A stretch of DNA of 64,000 bases from BOG-908 sp964242115 (GTDB lineage Bacteria; Pseudomonadota; Alphaproteobacteria; Acetobacterales; Acetobacteraceae): assembly GCA_964242115.1 (NCBI GenBank), contig CAXSZX010000001.1, forward strand, positions 496,001 through 560,000, given 5' to 3'. This document shows positions 17,039 through 25,833 of this stretch, piece by piece. The position numbers were made by a program, and so were the translations under genes. The notes below the pieces were generated by a model, which ran no database searches, was not told the DNA's origin, and saw nothing but the letters and a program-made list of their open reading frames with translations. Each line of letters opens with the position of its first letter. The first letter of the stretch is position 1.

Positions 17039-18367
17039 TCAAGCCCCCGCCACTGTCATCCCGTCCACCCGGATCGTCGGCGCGTCCGTCCCCCGCCTGA
17101 ACACCAGGTCGTTAGCCGGCCGCAACGCCATGAACATGTCGTTCAGATTGCCGGCGATGGTGATCTCCGCCACCGGCTCGGCCAACGCGCCGCGGCGGAT
17201 CATGAACCCTGCAGCGCCGCGGCTGTAGTCGCCGGTCATGCCGTTGATGCCCGAGCCGATCAGCTCGGTGACGTAGACGCCCTCCTCGATGTCGGCCATC
17301 AGCTCCGCCGGCGTCACCGCGCCGGCCGCCATGTACAGGTTGGTGGCCGATGGCCCAGGCGGCCCGCCGGTGCCGCGGCTGGCGTGGCCGGTGGTGCGCA
17401 GGCCCAACTGGCGGGCGCTGCGGCTGTCCAGCAACCAGGTGGTCAGCACGCCGTCCTCGATTAGGGCGCGCGGCTGGGTGGCCACGCCCTCCGCGTCGAA
17501 GGTGCCGGAGCGCGAGCCGCGGATGCGCCGCGGGTCGTCATGGATGTGCACCCCGGCGGCAAACAGCCGCTGGCCCATGCGGTCTTTCAGGAAGCTCGTG
17601 CCGCGCGCCACGCTGCCGCCGTTGATGGCACCCGAGAGGTGGCTGACCAGGCTGCCGGACGTGCGCGGGTCGTACACCACCGGCATCCGCCCGGTCTTCG
17701 GCCGCGTCGGGTTAAGGCGGGAGACGGCGCGCTCGCCGGCGCTATGGCCGATCTCGCCAGGGTCCTGCAGGTCGGCGAGGTGGACGGCGCCGTGGTAGTC
17801 GTAGTCGCGCTGCATGCCCGTGCCGGCGCCGGCGATGACGCTGGCCGAGTGCGAGTGGTAGCTGCGAGAGTAAGCGCCGGCGAACCCGGCCGACGTCGCC
17901 AGGAACATCTCGGTGCGTCCGAACCCGGCGCTGCCGCCCTCCGAGTTGGTCACGCCGTGCACGGCCAGCGCTGCCGCCTCGGCCGCCTCGGCGCGGGCGA
18001 TCAGCGCCGCCACGTCCGGCTCCACCGGGTCGACCAGGTCGAGAAAGCCCGCATCAGCCGGGGTCACGGCTTCGGCGCACAAATCGGCCAGCGGGTCGTC
18101 CGGCACCACGCGCGCCATCGCGACCGCGCGCTCGGCCAACGCGGCAAACCGCGCAGGGTCCACGCTGGTGGCCGACACGATGGCGCTCTTGGCGCCGCAG
18201 AACACGCGCAAGCCCAGGTCGCGGGATTCCGAGCGCTCAAGCGTTTCGGTCTGGCCGAGGCGGCGCTCCACGCTGAGCGACGTGCGGCCGACCAGGATGG
18301 CGTCGGCCCGCTCGGCACCGGCTTTGCGGGCGCTGGCGAGGAGGGAGTCTAGGAGGTCGAGGCTCAT
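17039..18367 (-). CDS. pmbA: TldD/PmbA family protein (TldE/PmbA type)
   Basis: A 442-residue member of the TldD/PmbA family. TldD-TldE form a metalloprotease that processes small modified peptides. The GFGRTEMFLATSAGF, PVVYDPRTSGSLVSHLSGAINGGSVARGTSFL and TNLYMAAG segments are typical. No HExxxH motif of the catalytic TldD partner is seen, favouring the TldE/PmbA subunit. I chose ATG 18367; upstream codons are repeat-derived. Its TldD partner is not in the window. Confidence 0.9.
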   Translation of the reverse strand: MSLDLLDSLLASARKAGAERADAILVGRTSLSVERRLGQTETLERSESRDLGLRVFCGAKSAIVSATSVDPARFAALAERAVAMARVVPDDPLADLCAEAVTPADAGFLDLVDPVEPDVAALIARAEAAEAAALAVHGVTNSEGGSAGFGRTEMFLATSAGFAGAYSRSYHSHSASVIAGAGTGMQRDYDYHGAVHLADLQDPGEIGHSAGERAVSRLNPTRPKTGRMPVVYDPRTSGSLVSHLSGAINGGSVARGTSFLKDRMGQRLFAAGVHIHDDPRRIRGSRSGTFDAEGVATQPRALIEDGVLTTWLLDSRSARQLGLRTTGHASRGTGGPPGPSATNLYMAAGAVTPAELMADIEEGVYVTELIGSGINGMTGDYSRGAAGFMIRRGALAEPVAEITIAGNLNDMFMALRPANDLVFRRGTDAPTIRVDGMTVAGA

Positions 18368-18380
18368 GAGGGCACCAGAA

Positions 18381-18530
18381 GAAAGCAAGCAGTTCTTTTT
18401 TGAAGAAAAGAACCAAAAAACTTTTGTCTCTCTCGGGTGCTCGTTGGTGAAACGTGTCGTCTCAGCTGTCCGCGACAGCGCTCGCAAAAGCTTTTTGCTT
18501 CTTTTTCTCGAAAAAGAAGGCCTGGCTTTT
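18381..18530 (-). repeat. PHR intergenic repeat, copy 12 (B-to-A, type II)
   Basis: Complete copy between the M16 protease stop and the pmbA start; the long centre reads GTTGGTGAAACGTGTCGTC before TCCGCGACAGC. Confidence 0.92.
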
Positions 18531-18554
18531 GCCTATCATCGCCAGAAGCCGCGT

Positions 18555-19838
18555 TCATGCCGCCAAACGCATGCTGATGTCCGACAGGCTAGGCACGCTC
18601 TGCGCCGGCCCCATTGCCGCCAGCGTCGGTGTTCCACGGAAGATCCGCGCGGCGGCGCGGCGCACGTCCTCCACCGTCACCGCGTCCAGCTTGGCCACCG
18701 TCTCGGCGGTGGGGATGATGCGGCCGAACACCTGCATCTGGCGGGACAGCTGTTCGCAGCGGCTGCCGGTGCTCTCCATGCTCATCAGCAGGCTCGCCTT
18801 CACCTGCGCCCGAGCGCGGCGCAGCTCGGCGTCGCCGGCGTCGAGCTGCACGCGGTGCAGCTCCTCGAGCGTGACTGGGACCAGCTCGGCGGCCTCGGAC
18901 TCGCCGGTGCCGGCGTAGATGCCGAACAGGCCGGTTTCCATGTAGGGCGCGGCGAAGGAGTAGATCGAGTAGACCAGCCCGCGCTTCTCGCGGATTTCCT
19001 GGAACAGCCGGGAGGACATGCCGCCGCCGAGCAGGCCGGACAGCAGCAGCGCCGGGTAGTAGTCCGGGTCCTTGTAGCCGACTGAGGGGAAGCCCAGCAC
19101 GATGTGCACCTGGTCGAGGTCGCGCTCCTCGCGGAACTCGCCGCCGCCGTAGCGCCCGGCTTCGACCGGCGCGGGCATTTCGCTCGGCAGGTCGGCGAAG
19201 TGCTTGGCGACCAAATCCACCACCCGGTCGTGTTCCAGCTTGCCGGCGGCGGCCACCACCACGTTGCCGGCGGCGTAGTGCCGGCGCATGTAGCCGGCGA
19301 TCTCGGCGCGGCTCATGTTGCGGATGATCTCCTCGGTGCCCAGCACCGGGCGGCCCATCGGCTGGGACGGGTAGGCGGCTTCCTGGAAGTGGTCGAAGAT
19401 GATGTCGTCCGGCGTGTCGTTCGCCTGGCCGATCTCCTGCAGGATCACGCCGCGCTCGCGCTCCACCTCCTCGGGCGCGAAGGTGGAGTGGGTGAGGATG
19501 TCGCCGATGATGTCGGCGCCGAGGTCGAGGTCCTCCTTCAACATCTTCACGTAGTAGGCGGTCTGCTCTCGGGCGGTGTAGGCGTTGATGTGGCCGCCGA
19601 CGTTCTCGACCTCCTCGGCGATCTGCGCCGCGGTCCGCCGCTCGGTGCCCTTGAAGGCCATGTGCTCGAGGAAGTGGCTGACGCCGTTCTGTGCGGCCTC
19701 CTCGTTGCGGGTGCCGCTGGCGACGTAGGCGCCGAGCGAGATGGTCTCCACCCGGTCCATCTGTTCGGTGACCACGGTGAGGCCGGAGGGCAGCGTGGTG
19801 ACGCGGATGGCGCCGGCTTCGGTCGGTGACTCGGTCAT
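18555..19838 (-). CDS. M16 family zinc peptidase (mitochondrial processing peptidase-like)
   Basis: A 427-residue protein with the inverted zinc motif HFLEH (HxxEH) in GVSHFLEHMAFKGT near residue 55 and a downstream acidic ligand region (EVENVGGHINAYTAREQTAYY). Closest in style to the alphaproteobacterial processing-peptidase-like M16B proteins. The ATG at 19838 overlaps the threonine synthase stop (ATGA), indicating coupling; a TTG one codon upstream is also possible. The thrC-M16 pairing is common in alphaproteobacteria. Confidence 0.93.
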   Translation of the reverse strand: MTESPTEAGAIRVTTLPSGLTVVTEQMDRVETISLGAYVASGTRNEEAAQNGVSHFLEHMAFKGTERRTAAQIAEEVENVGGHINAYTAREQTAYYVKMLKEDLDLGADIIGDILTHSTFAPEEVERERGVILQEIGQANDTPDDIIFDHFQEAAYPSQPMGRPVLGTEEIIRNMSRAEIAGYMRRHYAAGNVVVAAAGKLEHDRVVDLVAKHFADLPSEMPAPVEAGRYGGGEFREERDLDQVHIVLGFPSVGYKDPDYYPALLLSGLLGGGMSSRLFQEIREKRGLVYSIYSFAAPYMETGLFGIYAGTGESEAAELVPVTLEELHRVQLDAGDAELRRARAQVKASLLMSMESTGSRCEQLSRQMQVFGRIIPTAETVAKLDAVTVEDVRRAAARIFRGTPTLAAMGPAQSVPSLSDISMRLAA

Positions 19839-21235
19839 CAATGGTTCCTTGCGACGAAAGCGCGGATGGCGGCCTGCACCTGGCCCAGGTCGTTCGGCAG
19901 GTGGGAGAAGTGTTCCTGCCTTTCATATAGGTCCGCAAGGTGCGGCGGCAGAGGGGGCCGCGCGCCGGTGGCCTGCGCCATCGCGTCGGGGAACTTGGCC
20001 GGGTGGGCGGTGGCCACCGCAATGCTGGGCAGGTGGGCACACGAGTGGGCACGGGCGGCGGCCACGCCGATGGCGGTGTGCGGGTCGGCCAGGTAGCCGC
20101 ACTCGGCGTGCAGGCGGGCGATCTCGGCGGTGGTGCCGGCATCGTCCAGCCGGAAGCCCTGGAACAGGGTTTTGGCGCGCGCCAGGCACTCTGGCGGCAC
20201 GTCCATGCGGCCGACGGCGCGGAAGCCGGTCATGGTGGCGGCGGTAAGCGGGGCGTCGCGGCCGAGCATCTCGAATAGCAGGCGCTCGAAGTTGCTGCTC
20301 ACCGCAATGTCCATGCTGGGCGAGAGGCTGGGCTCGACGGGGCGCACCGACATGTCGCCACGGTCGAAGAAGCGGGCGAGGATGTCGTTGCGGTTGCTGG
20401 CCACCGTCAGCCGGGCGATCGGCACGCCCATGCGCCTCGCGGCCCAGGCGGCCAGCACGTTGCCGAAGTTGCCGGTGGGCACGGCGAACGCCACCTCGCG
20501 TTCCGGCGCCCCCAGGGCCAGCGCGGCGGCCACGTAGTACGGGATCTGGGCGGCGATGCGGGCCCAGTTGATGGAGTTCACCGCCGAGAGGCGCATGTCC
20601 GCGCGGAAGTCCGCGTCCGCGAACATGGCTTTGACCAGGTCCTGGCAGTCGTCGAACGTGCCGTCGATGGCGATGTTGGCGACGTTCGGCGCGTCCACCG
20701 TGGTCATCTGCCGGCGCTGCACCTCGCTGGTGCGCCCGGCCGGATGAAGGATGGCGACGTCGATGCGCGCGCGGCCGCGGCAGGCTTCGATGGCGGCCGA
20801 GCCGGTGTCGCCGGACGTGGCGCCCACGATGGTGACGCGCTGGTCACGCGCGGCCAGCGCGTGGTCGAACAGCCGGCCCAGCGGCTGCATCGCCAGGTCC
20901 TTGAACGCCAGCGTGGGGCCGTGGAACAGCTCGAGCGACCACAAGTTGGGCGCCAACTGGACCAGCGGGATGGTGGCCGGGTGGCGGAAGCCTGCGTAGC
21001 TGTCGCGGCAGATGGCCTGCAGCGCCTCGAACGGGACGCAGGCACCGGTGAACGGGGCGATCACTCGGGCGGCGACTTCGGCGTAGGGAAGGCCACGCAG
21101 CGCGCGCAGGTCGGCGTGGGAGAAATGCGGCCAGGCCTCCGGCATGAACAGGCCGCCGTCTTCGGCCAGGCCGGCAAGCAGGACACCGGAGAAGTCGCGG
21201 TGGGGGGCCTGGCCTCGTGTGGAGACGTAGTTCAT
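19838..21235 (-). CDS. thrC: Threonine synthase
   Basis: PLP enzyme converting O-phospho-L-homoserine to L-threonine, 465 residues. It starts with MNYVSTRGQAPHRDFSGVLLAGLAEDGGLF-type sequence, has the PLP lysine in PTLAFKDLAMQPLG near residue 113, the phosphate-binding VGATSGDTGSAA and PTGNFGNVLAAW. Followed in the same transcript by the M16 peptidase. Confidence 0.96.
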   Translation of the reverse strand: MNYVSTRGQAPHRDFSGVLLAGLAEDGGLFMPEAWPHFSHADLRALRGLPYAEVAARVIAPFTGACVPFEALQAICRDSYAGFRHPATIPLVQLAPNLWSLELFHGPTLAFKDLAMQPLGRLFDHALAARDQRVTIVGATSGDTGSAAIEACRGRARIDVAILHPAGRTSEVQRRQMTTVDAPNVANIAIDGTFDDCQDLVKAMFADADFRADMRLSAVNSINWARIAAQIPYYVAAALALGAPEREVAFAVPTGNFGNVLAAWAARRMGVPIARLTVASNRNDILARFFDRGDMSVRPVEPSLSPSMDIAVSSNFERLLFEMLGRDAPLTAATMTGFRAVGRMDVPPECLARAKTLFQGFRLDDAGTTAEIARLHAECGYLADPHTAIGVAAARAHSCAHLPSIAVATAHPAKFPDAMAQATGARPPLPPHLADLYERQEHFSHLPNDLGQVQAAIRAFVARNH

Positions 21236-21256
21236 GGAGACGCGGGCCTAGGGGAA

Positions 21257-21388
21257 GAAAGCAAGCAGTTCTTTTTTGAAAAAAAGAACCAAAAAACTTT
21301 TGAGTCCTGAGGTGCGCGGTGCGGAGCGGTCCGCGACAGCCGTGACAAAAGTTTTTTGCTTCTTTTTTTCAAAAAAGAAGGCCTTTCT
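21257..21388 (-). repeat. PHR intergenic repeat, copy 13 (B-to-A, type I)
   Basis: Sits between the stop of the 78-codon gene and the thrC start; both hairpins and GTCCGCGACAGC are intact. Confidence 0.92.
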
Positions 21389-21391
21389 TAC

Positions 21392-21628
21392 TTACTGCGG
21401 TGCCACCTTAGCCGGCGTCCGCGCGAGTGACTTGATCGCCGGCCGCGGCTTGCCGGACGCCTCGCCGATCTCGCGGTCCTGTGCCTCGATGAAGGTGCGT
21501 GCCGGCGCGTCGCCGTCCAGCCCGCCCAGCTCGGTGTAGGGCACCCGGCGGTTGGAGCTGCGGGTGCCGTCCTCGTACATCACGTCGAAGGCGATGAAGC
21601 TGCTGAGGATTTTGCGCTTAGGCGGCAT
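21392..21628 (-). CDS. Small hypothetical protein (78 aa)
   Basis: Unrecognised. It begins KRKILSSFIAFDVMYEDGTRSSNRRVPYTELGGLDGD, a compact beta-rich pattern, and ends in a basic Pro/Ala tail. The ATG at 21628 overlaps the upstream 58-codon gene by 11 bp, which supports translation. No signal peptide or membrane segment is present. Confidence 0.65.
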   Translation of the reverse strand: MPPKRKILSSFIAFDVMYEDGTRSSNRRVPYTELGGLDGDAPARTFIEAQDREIGEASGKPRPAIKSLARTPAKVAPQ

Positions 21629-21794
21629 CGGGGGCGTCCGGCTCGGGGGCGTCCGGGCTGGGCTCGGGCTCGGGTTCGCCGGCCGCGGCGCGGCGCTTGG
21701 CTTCGGCCTTTTCCAGGCGCTTGGCCTCAGCCTTGGCTTCCTTCGCGCGCTCGCGTTCGGCGCGTTGGAAATTGTAGTTTGGTTTGAAGACCAT
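21618..21794 (-). CDS. Small charged helical protein (58 aa)
   Basis: Starts MVFKPNYNFQRAERERAKEAKAEAK, then an Ala/Glu/Lys-rich likely coiled helix and an acidic Pro-rich tail (EPEPEPSPDAPEPDAPDAA). The N-terminus resembles short uncharacterised alphaproteobacterial proteins, as far as I can judge without a search. A GGAACCCC-type purine stretch precedes the ATG. It overlaps the next gene. Confidence 0.65.
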   Translation of the reverse strand: MVFKPNYNFQRAERERAKEAKAEAKRLEKAEAKRRAAAGEPEPEPSPDAPEPDAPDAA

Positions 21795-22188
21795 CTGGGG
21801 TTCCTCAGGGCTCGCGCGTGCGCGGTTGGCCGCGGTGTATGGCAGGAAGATGGCGCGGGGGCCACCTCCGGGCAACATCGGGCCACACCTAGCCTGGCCG
21901 GGCGGGGTGTGGCCTTCCAGCCCAGGCCGCCGACAACTCGGCTGAAAGCGCCTGAACAACGGCAACCGGTGATTGCGGAACCGTAGTCATGCCAGACCCA
22001 AGGTAATGGTTGTGCAACTATTTTCTATTACACTCTTAAGAAGAAAACTCGTTACGCTGCGCTACTGTTAAGTTAATCTATTCGGACTAGCACCGTTTCA
22101 CAGGAATGAGTACTTCGTAAACGCAAATAGACATTGCATTAACCTAACAATCTATTTATTTAGGAAATCATCACGTTTCTCTCATAAA
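21795..22188. other. 394-bp gap with an AT-rich island
   Basis: From about 22005 to 22188 base composition switches sharply to AT-rich, unlike nearly all other DNA here. No PHR repeat occurs. It contains a promoter-like pair just before the first Tad gene. No coding region is visible. Confidence 0.6.
22134..22162 (+). promoter_or_regulatory. Candidate sigma-70 promoter for the Tad genes
   Basis: TTGCAT at 22134-22139 and TATTTA at 22157-22162 are separated by 17 bp, in AT-rich DNA 27 bp before the ATG at 22189. Confidence 0.5.
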
Positions 22189-22833
22189 ATGGCGGTGCGG
22201 CCCGTGTTCACCATAGCCAGAAAACCGGTCCGCCGGGCGCGCCTCCGCGGTGGACATGTGGAAACCCGCGCTGCTTGTGTGCTGCGCCGGCGAGGCTTGC
22301 GGAACGACCGTAGCGCCGCCGCAGCGCTGGAGTTTGCGATCGCCACGGTGCCGTTTCTCGCTTTGCTGCTGTTCTTCTTCGAGATTGGACTGGACTACTA
22401 CTATCAGACGGCACTCGACTACGGCATCGCCAAGAGCGCGCGGCAGGTGCAGATCGGCAACGCGCAGTCGATCAGCACGCCGCAGGATTTCAAGGCTAAG
22501 CTACTGTGTCCCGCGCTGTTGGGTCTGTTGGATTGCGACACGATCAACGTGGCATCGGTGACCATCGCCGGCGCACCGGACTACTACCACGCGACGCTGC
22601 CCAGTCCGACGCAGAACGGAACGATGTCGCTTTCCGGGTACTCGGCAGGTTTCACCACGGGCAGCCAGAACTCGCCGATGTACCTGCAGGCAATGATGCA
22701 GAGCCCAAGCCTGATCGCCGGCCTCATCCCCGGCTTCGCCACGCCGACCGGCTCGGGCCGGGTACGCCTGACCGTCTCGTCGACCGCCTTCATTAACGAG
22801 AACTACGCCAATGCAACGTCACCTTCGAGCTGA
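22189..22833 (+). CDS. TadE-like pseudopilin family protein
   Basis: 214 residues with a basic N-terminus followed by RSAAAALEFAIATVPFLALLLFFFEIGLDYYYQTALDYGIAKSARQVQIG-type TadE sequence: an Ala-rich pilin-like transmembrane helix, then a small exported domain. Probably a minor component of a Tad/Flp pilus or secretion apparatus. ATG 22189 lacks a strong RBS; GTG at 22258 is an alternative closer to the helix. It is first in a three-gene run. Confidence 0.85.
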   Translation: MAVRPVFTIARKPVRRARLRGGHVETRAACVLRRRGLRNDRSAAAALEFAIATVPFLALLLFFFEIGLDYYYQTALDYGIAKSARQVQIGNAQSISTPQDFKAKLLCPALLGLLDCDTINVASVTIAGAPDYYHATLPSPTQNGTMSLSGYSAGFTTGSQNSPMYLQAMMQSPSLIAGLIPGFATPTGSGRVRLTVSSTAFINENYANATSPSS

Positions 22834-23674
22834 CCCCCGCACCGCACAAACTGCCGGCCCGGACAGCGTGCATCACGACAGGCGCGGCGTCGCCGCCATG
22901 GAGTTTGCGCTGATTGCGCCGGTGCTCGGCGTGCTCGTCATGGGCATGATCGACGTGGAGCAGGCGCTGGTCACCCAGAAACGCGTGGCAGACGTGGCCC
23001 ACCAGATCGCAATGATGGCGACGGAGCAGGCGGTGGAGTACCAGACCAACCACAGCCTCGTCATCACGCCCGCCGAGGCGCAGGTGGCACTGAGCGCCAT
23101 CTACGCGATGATGCCGGAACTGCGCGCGCCGGCGTCCGGCACGCGCTACAACGTCACCCTGTCCAGCATTGCTTTCCCGGAGGATGCGCAGGGCGACTTC
23201 AACCCTGCGGTCGCCTGGAGCGTCGCAATGAGCAACCTGAACGGCAAGACAGCGGACACGCTGATCACCAGCACGCCGATCGCGCCGTTCCAGCGCGTGT
23301 GCAACGTGGCGCCGGTAGAGGTCGCCGCCAACCAGCCGGTGACGCTGCAGAACCTGCCGATCGCCAACATGGTGGCGCTGGCGCCGATCTTGGTGGTGGA
23401 CCTCACCTACACCTACACGCCAATCTTTGGCCGTTTTGTTCATCCCGCAACCGGGACGATCACCTTCAGCCGCACGGCGATGTTGATGCCGCGGACGTTC
23501 CAGCCGCAGTCGCAGTGGGTGCTGCCGTTCCCGCTTCCGCCAGGACTAGCCAAGAAGGGCAAAGGCGCCGGACCGCAGAGCCAGAGCGCGATCTACTACA
23601 ACGATCCCACCACGCTCACACCGGACGCAGTGTGCCCCGGCTACTACTACTCGCTATCCCAGCTGACCCTCTGA
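22811..23674 (+). CDS. TadE/TadG-like pilus assembly protein
   Basis: 287 residues with RRGVAAMEFALIAPVLGVLVMGMIDVEQALVTQKRVADVAHQIA, the TadE/TadG N-terminal helix, followed by a predicted exported beta-rich region. Overlaps the preceding gene by 23 bp, so translation is probably coupled. The C-terminal part (ends YYYSLSQLTL) is unrecognised. Confidence 0.85.
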   Translation: MQRHLRADPRTAQTAGPDSVHHDRRGVAAMEFALIAPVLGVLVMGMIDVEQALVTQKRVADVAHQIAMMATEQAVEYQTNHSLVITPAEAQVALSAIYAMMPELRAPASGTRYNVTLSSIAFPEDAQGDFNPAVAWSVAMSNLNGKTADTLITSTPIAPFQRVCNVAPVEVAANQPVTLQNLPIANMVALAPILVVDLTYTYTPIFGRFVHPATGTITFSRTAMLMPRTFQPQSQWVLPFPLPPGLAKKGKGAGPQSQSAIYYNDPTTLTPDAVCPGYYYSLSQLTL

Positions 23675-23700
23675 CCCGATACGCAAAGGGATCGACGCAC

Positions 23701-25077
23701 GTGAAGACCTCCGCCAGAAACGCATCCTGCCTGCGAGACTCCGCAAACGGCACAGTTACCATCATCTTCGCCGCGGCCGCCGTACCGATCGTGCTGTTGA
23801 CCGGCCTAGCCTTCAGCTTCGGCCTACTCACCGTTGCTAAGGAGCAGCTCGACCTCGCATCCGATACCGCGGCTCTGGCGGCGGCGAGCACTGCTGCGAG
23901 AAGCTTCACCGCCGGCCAGACCGACTACATCAGCGAGGGCACCGCGGCCGGCGAGCAGTGGTTCCAGAATCAGTCGGCGGTGATCCTGGGCTCGCTCAGC
24001 AAACCAACTGACACTGTCAAGGTCACGCAGTCAGGCGGATCGTTCTCGGCCACGGTCAGCTATACCGCCAGCGTCGCCAGCGTTTTGGGCAACTGGTTCG
24101 GCAGCTCGGGCGTGGTCACCACCCAGGGCACGGCCCAGCAGCAGGTGTATGGCTCCGGCCTGACCAACACCTCGTCGGTGACGATCACCACGAACGCCTT
24201 TGTCGACGTGGACTTCCTGCTGGACAACTCGTCTTCGATGATGATCGGCGCAACCGAGACCGACATCCAGCGCCTCGGTGCCCTGCTCTACCAGATCCAG
24301 GGCGTGACCATGCCGGCGAGCGCTGCAGGGCTGCAGAACTACCACTGCGCCTTTGCCTGCCACTGGACGCAAACCGGCGGTGGAACGGACTACTACGCCG
24401 TCGCGCGCGCCGCCAGCCCGGCGATAACACTGCGCTGGGACGTGCTGCAGAGTGCCATGCAGACCGCGATCACCCAGATGCAGACGCTGGAGGTCATCCC
24501 GAACCAGTTCGACATCGGCGTCTACAGCTTCGGCGACCCGTCCTTCGCGCCGCTCAAGACGATCTACCCCGACAACACCGACATCAGCGCGGCCAAGACG
24601 GTGGTCGCCGCCAACACGTCGCCGGTGGTGATCGACGCCGCCAACACCGATTTTCCGGCGGCGATGACTGCGTTCGCCAACCTGGCCACGCCGGCCGGCG
24701 ACGGCTCGACGCAACTGGTCCCGAAAAAGGCGCTGATCATCGTCACCGACGGCATCGCCGATTACGGGTCGCGCTCCATCCCCACCAGCGAAGGCCCGAT
24801 GGACCCGGCCGACTGCGACGCCATCAAGGCCAAGGGCTATCAGGTGTTCGTGCTCTACACGACGTACTCGACCGACTACCCGCTGGTGCTGCTGAACAAC
24901 CAGAACCTGGCGACGTACATCAACGGCACCGGTCCGGGCAGCCTGGTCGGCAACTTGCAAGCTTGCGCCTCGGGAAGTCAGAACTTCATCCAGGCGAGCA
25001 GCCCGGCGGACATCCAGGCGGGACTGACGCAGTTGCTGTCGGTGGCGGTGGGAAGTGCGGCCAAGTACACGCAGTAG
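23701..25077 (+). CDS. TadG-like protein with von Willebrand factor A domain
   Basis: 458 residues. The N-terminal segment GTVTIIFAAAAVPIVLLTGLAFSFG and LDLASDTAALAAAS are typical of TadG. A vWA domain begins around VDVDFLLDNSSSM (MIDAS DxSxS) and includes IIVTDGIADYG. Start chosen as GTG 23701. Follows the two TadE genes; no tadA, tadB, tadC, cpaB or pilin genes are in the window. Confidence 0.85.
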   Translation: MKTSARNASCLRDSANGTVTIIFAAAAVPIVLLTGLAFSFGLLTVAKEQLDLASDTAALAAASTAARSFTAGQTDYISEGTAAGEQWFQNQSAVILGSLSKPTDTVKVTQSGGSFSATVSYTASVASVLGNWFGSSGVVTTQGTAQQQVYGSGLTNTSSVTITTNAFVDVDFLLDNSSSMMIGATETDIQRLGALLYQIQGVTMPASAAGLQNYHCAFACHWTQTGGGTDYYAVARAASPAITLRWDVLQSAMQTAITQMQTLEVIPNQFDIGVYSFGDPSFAPLKTIYPDNTDISAAKTVVAANTSPVVIDAANTDFPAAMTAFANLATPAGDGSTQLVPKKALIIVTDGIADYGSRSIPTSEGPMDPADCDAIKAKGYQVFVLYTTYSTDYPLVLLNNQNLATYINGTGPGSLVGNLQACASGSQNFIQASSPADIQAGLTQLLSVAVGSAAKYTQ

Positions 25078-25123
25078 TAACAGCAGCCCGAGACGCGACT
25101 CTCGGAAGGCCTGCAGGCGGGGA

Positions 25124-25254
25124 GAAAGCAAGGCCTGCTTTTTTGAACAAAGCAGCAAAAAACTTTTGTCTCGGCTGTCGCGGGCTCTCCCGGAGCGCGT
25201 AACTCAGAGAGCAAAGGGCTTTTAGTACTTTTTCGAACAGAACTGCTGGCCTGG
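25124..25254 (+). repeat. PHR intergenic repeat, copy 14 (A-to-B, type III)
   Basis: The A arm has CTGC...GCAG changed on both sides. Core GGCTGTCGCGGG with a GGAGCGCGTAACTCAGAG centre; the B arm is degenerate. Confidence 0.8.
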
Positions 25255-25290
25255 CCTGCTACCGATCAACGCTCCAGGCCGCTGGTAAAG

Positions 25291-25391
25291 CCAAAACCTT
25301 TGTTCCCTCGGGCGCGCCGTGTGGGAGAGTCCGCGACAGCGCTAGCAAAAGCTTTTTGGTTCTTTCTCTCGAAAAAGAACTGCTTGCTTTT
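25291..25391 (-). repeat. PHR intergenic repeat, copy 15 (truncated, hybrid)
   Basis: Left hairpin missing; GGGCGCGCCGTG, GTCCGCGACAGC and a right hairpin with GTTC/GAAC termini, the B type, in the position normally held by A. Encodes the C-terminus of Bcp on the minus strand. Confidence 0.75.
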
Positions 25392-25833
25392 CCACCTCCG
25401 CCGCGTGCCCCTCCACTTTCACCTTCGGCCAGACTTTCTTAACCTGCCCGTCTCCGCCAACAAGAAACGTCGAACGCTCGATCCCCATGTACTTCTTCCC
25501 GTACATGGATTTCTCCACCCAGACGCCGTAGGCCTCGCTCAGCGCACCCGCCTCGTCTGACGCCAGCGGGAACGCCAGCCCGTACTTCGCGGCGAACTTG
25601 TCAAGCGCGCGCACCGGGTCGCGTGAGACGCCGATCACCTCCAGCCCGAGCTTGCCCAGCTGCGGCAGCGCCTCCTGGAAGGCGCACGCCTCCTTGGTGC
25701 AGCCGGACGTGTCTGCCTTCGGATAGAAATACAGCACGTAGGGCCTGCCCTGCAGCGCGTCGGAGCTGACGGTGCGGCCCTGGCTGGCCGGCAGGCTGAA
25801 CGCGGGCGCGGATGCCCCTTCGGCAAGGCTCAT
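25342..25833 (-). CDS. bcp: Peroxiredoxin Bcp with repeat-encoded C-terminus
   Basis: Thiol peroxidase of the Bcp/PrxQ type, 163 residues. The conserved PKADTSGCTKEACAFQE contains the peroxidatic Cys and a second Cys five residues on. Also YFYPKAD, VIGVSRDP and STFLVGGDGQV. The natural end is near VKVEGHAAEVEKQ; the final about 14 residues (AVLFREKEPKSFC) are translated from PHR copy 15. Start overlaps the glnE stop (ATGA), so both genes share a transcript. Confidence 0.95.
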   Translation of the reverse strand: MSLAEGASAPAFSLPASQGRTVSSDALQGRPYVLYFYPKADTSGCTKEACAFQEALPQLGKLGLEVIGVSRDPVRALDKFAAKYGLAFPLASDEAGALSEAYGVWVEKSMYGKKYMGIERSTFLVGGDGQVKKVWPKVKVEGHAAEVEKQAVLFREKEPKSFC

